The notes under the pieces were generated by a model. The model was given only the letters and a program-made list of their open reading frames with translations. It was not told the DNA's origin and made no database searches. A stretch of DNA of 6,379 nucleotides. Source: JBGPLH01 sp041486365 [NCBI: Thermodesulfobacteriota bacterium] (GTDB lineage: Bacteria; JAUYMQ01). The stretch spans positions 1 to 6,379 of the forward strand of contig JBGPLH010000197.1 of the NCBI GenBank assembly GCA_041486365.1. Reading direction: 5' to 3'. Of this stretch, positions 5,865 to 6,379 are shown piece by piece. Numbering within the stretch: position 1 is the stretch's first letter; every line of letters starts with the position of its first letter. A program made the position numbers and the translations under genes.

Positions 5865-6379
5865 CGGGTCCGCTCGTACACCACGAGACGACCCGGCGTC
5901 CGCTCCGCCAGGACCCAGCCGGGGCGGCCCTTGAGTGGATCGTCCCCCCATCCCCAGATCAACGCGACGTCCGCCCGGTCCAGGCTCGAAGCCCGCCGGG
6001 CGGGCTGCCCGTAGTACCAGGCCCGGTTCACCGCTTCCCACAGGACCGGCGGCCCGTTCACCTGGAGCCATGCGCTTGCGCCCGCGGGGACACGCGTGCG
6101 CAGGGCGTGCACCGCGTCGGCGAACCAGGGGAACACCTGTTCGCGCCGGGCGAGGTACTCATCGAGCGTTCCGGATCGGAGGCGCATGGTGGCGGCCTCC
6201 CGGGCGTTCAGGAAGAGGTCGGTGCCGTTGCGAAGGTCCGCGATCGCGTACAGGACCACGCACGTGATCGCGGCATGGGCGACGATCGGGAGCGGCTCGC
6301 GCAGGAGGAAACGGCGCAGCAGGAGGATGCCGAGGGCGATCACGCCACCGGCCCAGAGCAGGAACCCGAAACCCAGGCC
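5861..6379 (-). CDS. C-terminal part of a polytopic membrane protein, probable GT-C glycosyltransferase (5' end outside window)
   Basis: The last 172 residues are visible, and the frame is open to the right edge, so the GTG at 6343 is not the true start: residues before it are hydrophobic and continue the same helix (LGFGFLLWAGG, then VIALGILLL). A second hydrophobic segment follows (PIVAHAAITCVVLYAIADL), and then about 130 residues of soluble alpha/beta-like sequence ending YERTR. A soluble tail after the last helix, with a 'V-W-Y-Y-G-Q' type patch (WYYGQPARR) and a 'DVALIWGWG' strand, resembles the C-terminal outer domains of GT39/GT83-like membrane glycosyltransferases. The catalytic first loop is not in the window, so the assignment rests on the tail and on the neighbours. 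Its TGA overlaps the ATG of the next GT-C gene, indicating cotranscription. Confidence 0.6.
   Translation of the reverse strand, partial: GLGFGFLLWAGGVIALGILLLRRFLLREPLPIVAHAAITCVVLYAIADLRNGTDLFLNAREAATMRLRSGTLDEYLARREQVFPWFADAVHALRTRVPAGASAWLQVNGPPVLWEAVNRAWYYGQPARRASSLDRADVALIWGWGDDPLKGRPGWVLAERTPGRLVVYERTR

Noticed and set aside
5865-6071. Extended N-terminus (69 residues) for the 456-residue GT-C protein
   Set aside because: It lies wholly inside the preceding gene, has GC-shadow composition, and there is a natural ATGA-coupled start at 5864.
1-6379. CRISPR arrays, tRNA/rRNA genes, insertion sequences, phage or defence genes
   Set aside because: No regularly spaced repeats, tRNA cloverleaf, transposase motif or terminal inverted repeats were found by eye; nearly all the sequence is explained by the glycan genes.

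Overview
The window is a compact, G+C-rich (roughly two thirds G+C by eye) bacterial-looking segment. Every supportable gene lies on the minus strand, so transcription runs from high to low coordinates. Four of the five gene junctions are very tight: three are 4-base ATGA/GTGA-type overlaps if a 12-codon mini-ORF is counted, and one is a 13-base gap. GTG starts are common. The lineage cannot be named from this sequence. Composition, gene density and gene content would suit a high-GC bacterium such as those often recovered from soil or subsurface metagenomes, but that is inference.

In transcription order the layout is: (1) the C-terminal part of a polytopic membrane protein, probably a GT-C-type glycosyltransferase, cut by the right edge (6379-5861); (2) a 456-residue GT-C-like integral membrane glycosyltransferase (5864-4494) overlapping gene 1 by ATGA; (3) a 100-base gap holding a candidate promoter within nested inverted repeats; (4) a GT4-family GT-B glycosyltransferase (4393-3227); (5) a polyprenyl-phosphate mannose/glucose synthase-like GT2 enzyme (3230-2481) overlapping gene 4 by ATGA; (6) a 687-residue GT-C-like membrane glycosyltransferase with a C-terminal soluble domain (2467-404); (7) the N-terminal 124 codons of a further gene reaching the left edge (372-1). 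Gene 7 is easily missed because it starts with GTG and is truncated. It looks like the front end of a membrane-anchored SGNH/GDSL-type hydrolase or acyl-modifying protein.

The genes read as one lipid-linked-sugar pathway. The GT2 enzyme would load a sugar from a nucleotide sugar onto polyprenyl phosphate at the cytoplasmic face. The GT-C proteins, which characteristically use polyprenyl-phosphate sugars on the outer face of the membrane, would spend that donor. The GT4 enzyme would add a sugar from a nucleotide donor in the cytoplasm, and the SGNH-like protein could trim or acylate the product outside. The acceptor (lipid, polysaccharide or protein) and the sugar cannot be read from the sequence. 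No flippase, polymerase, ligase, mobile element, RNA gene or CRISPR array was seen. The locus is a fairly ordinary surface-glycan module, and its most noteworthy points are the unmarked edge gene, the start-site questions and the 100-base control gap.
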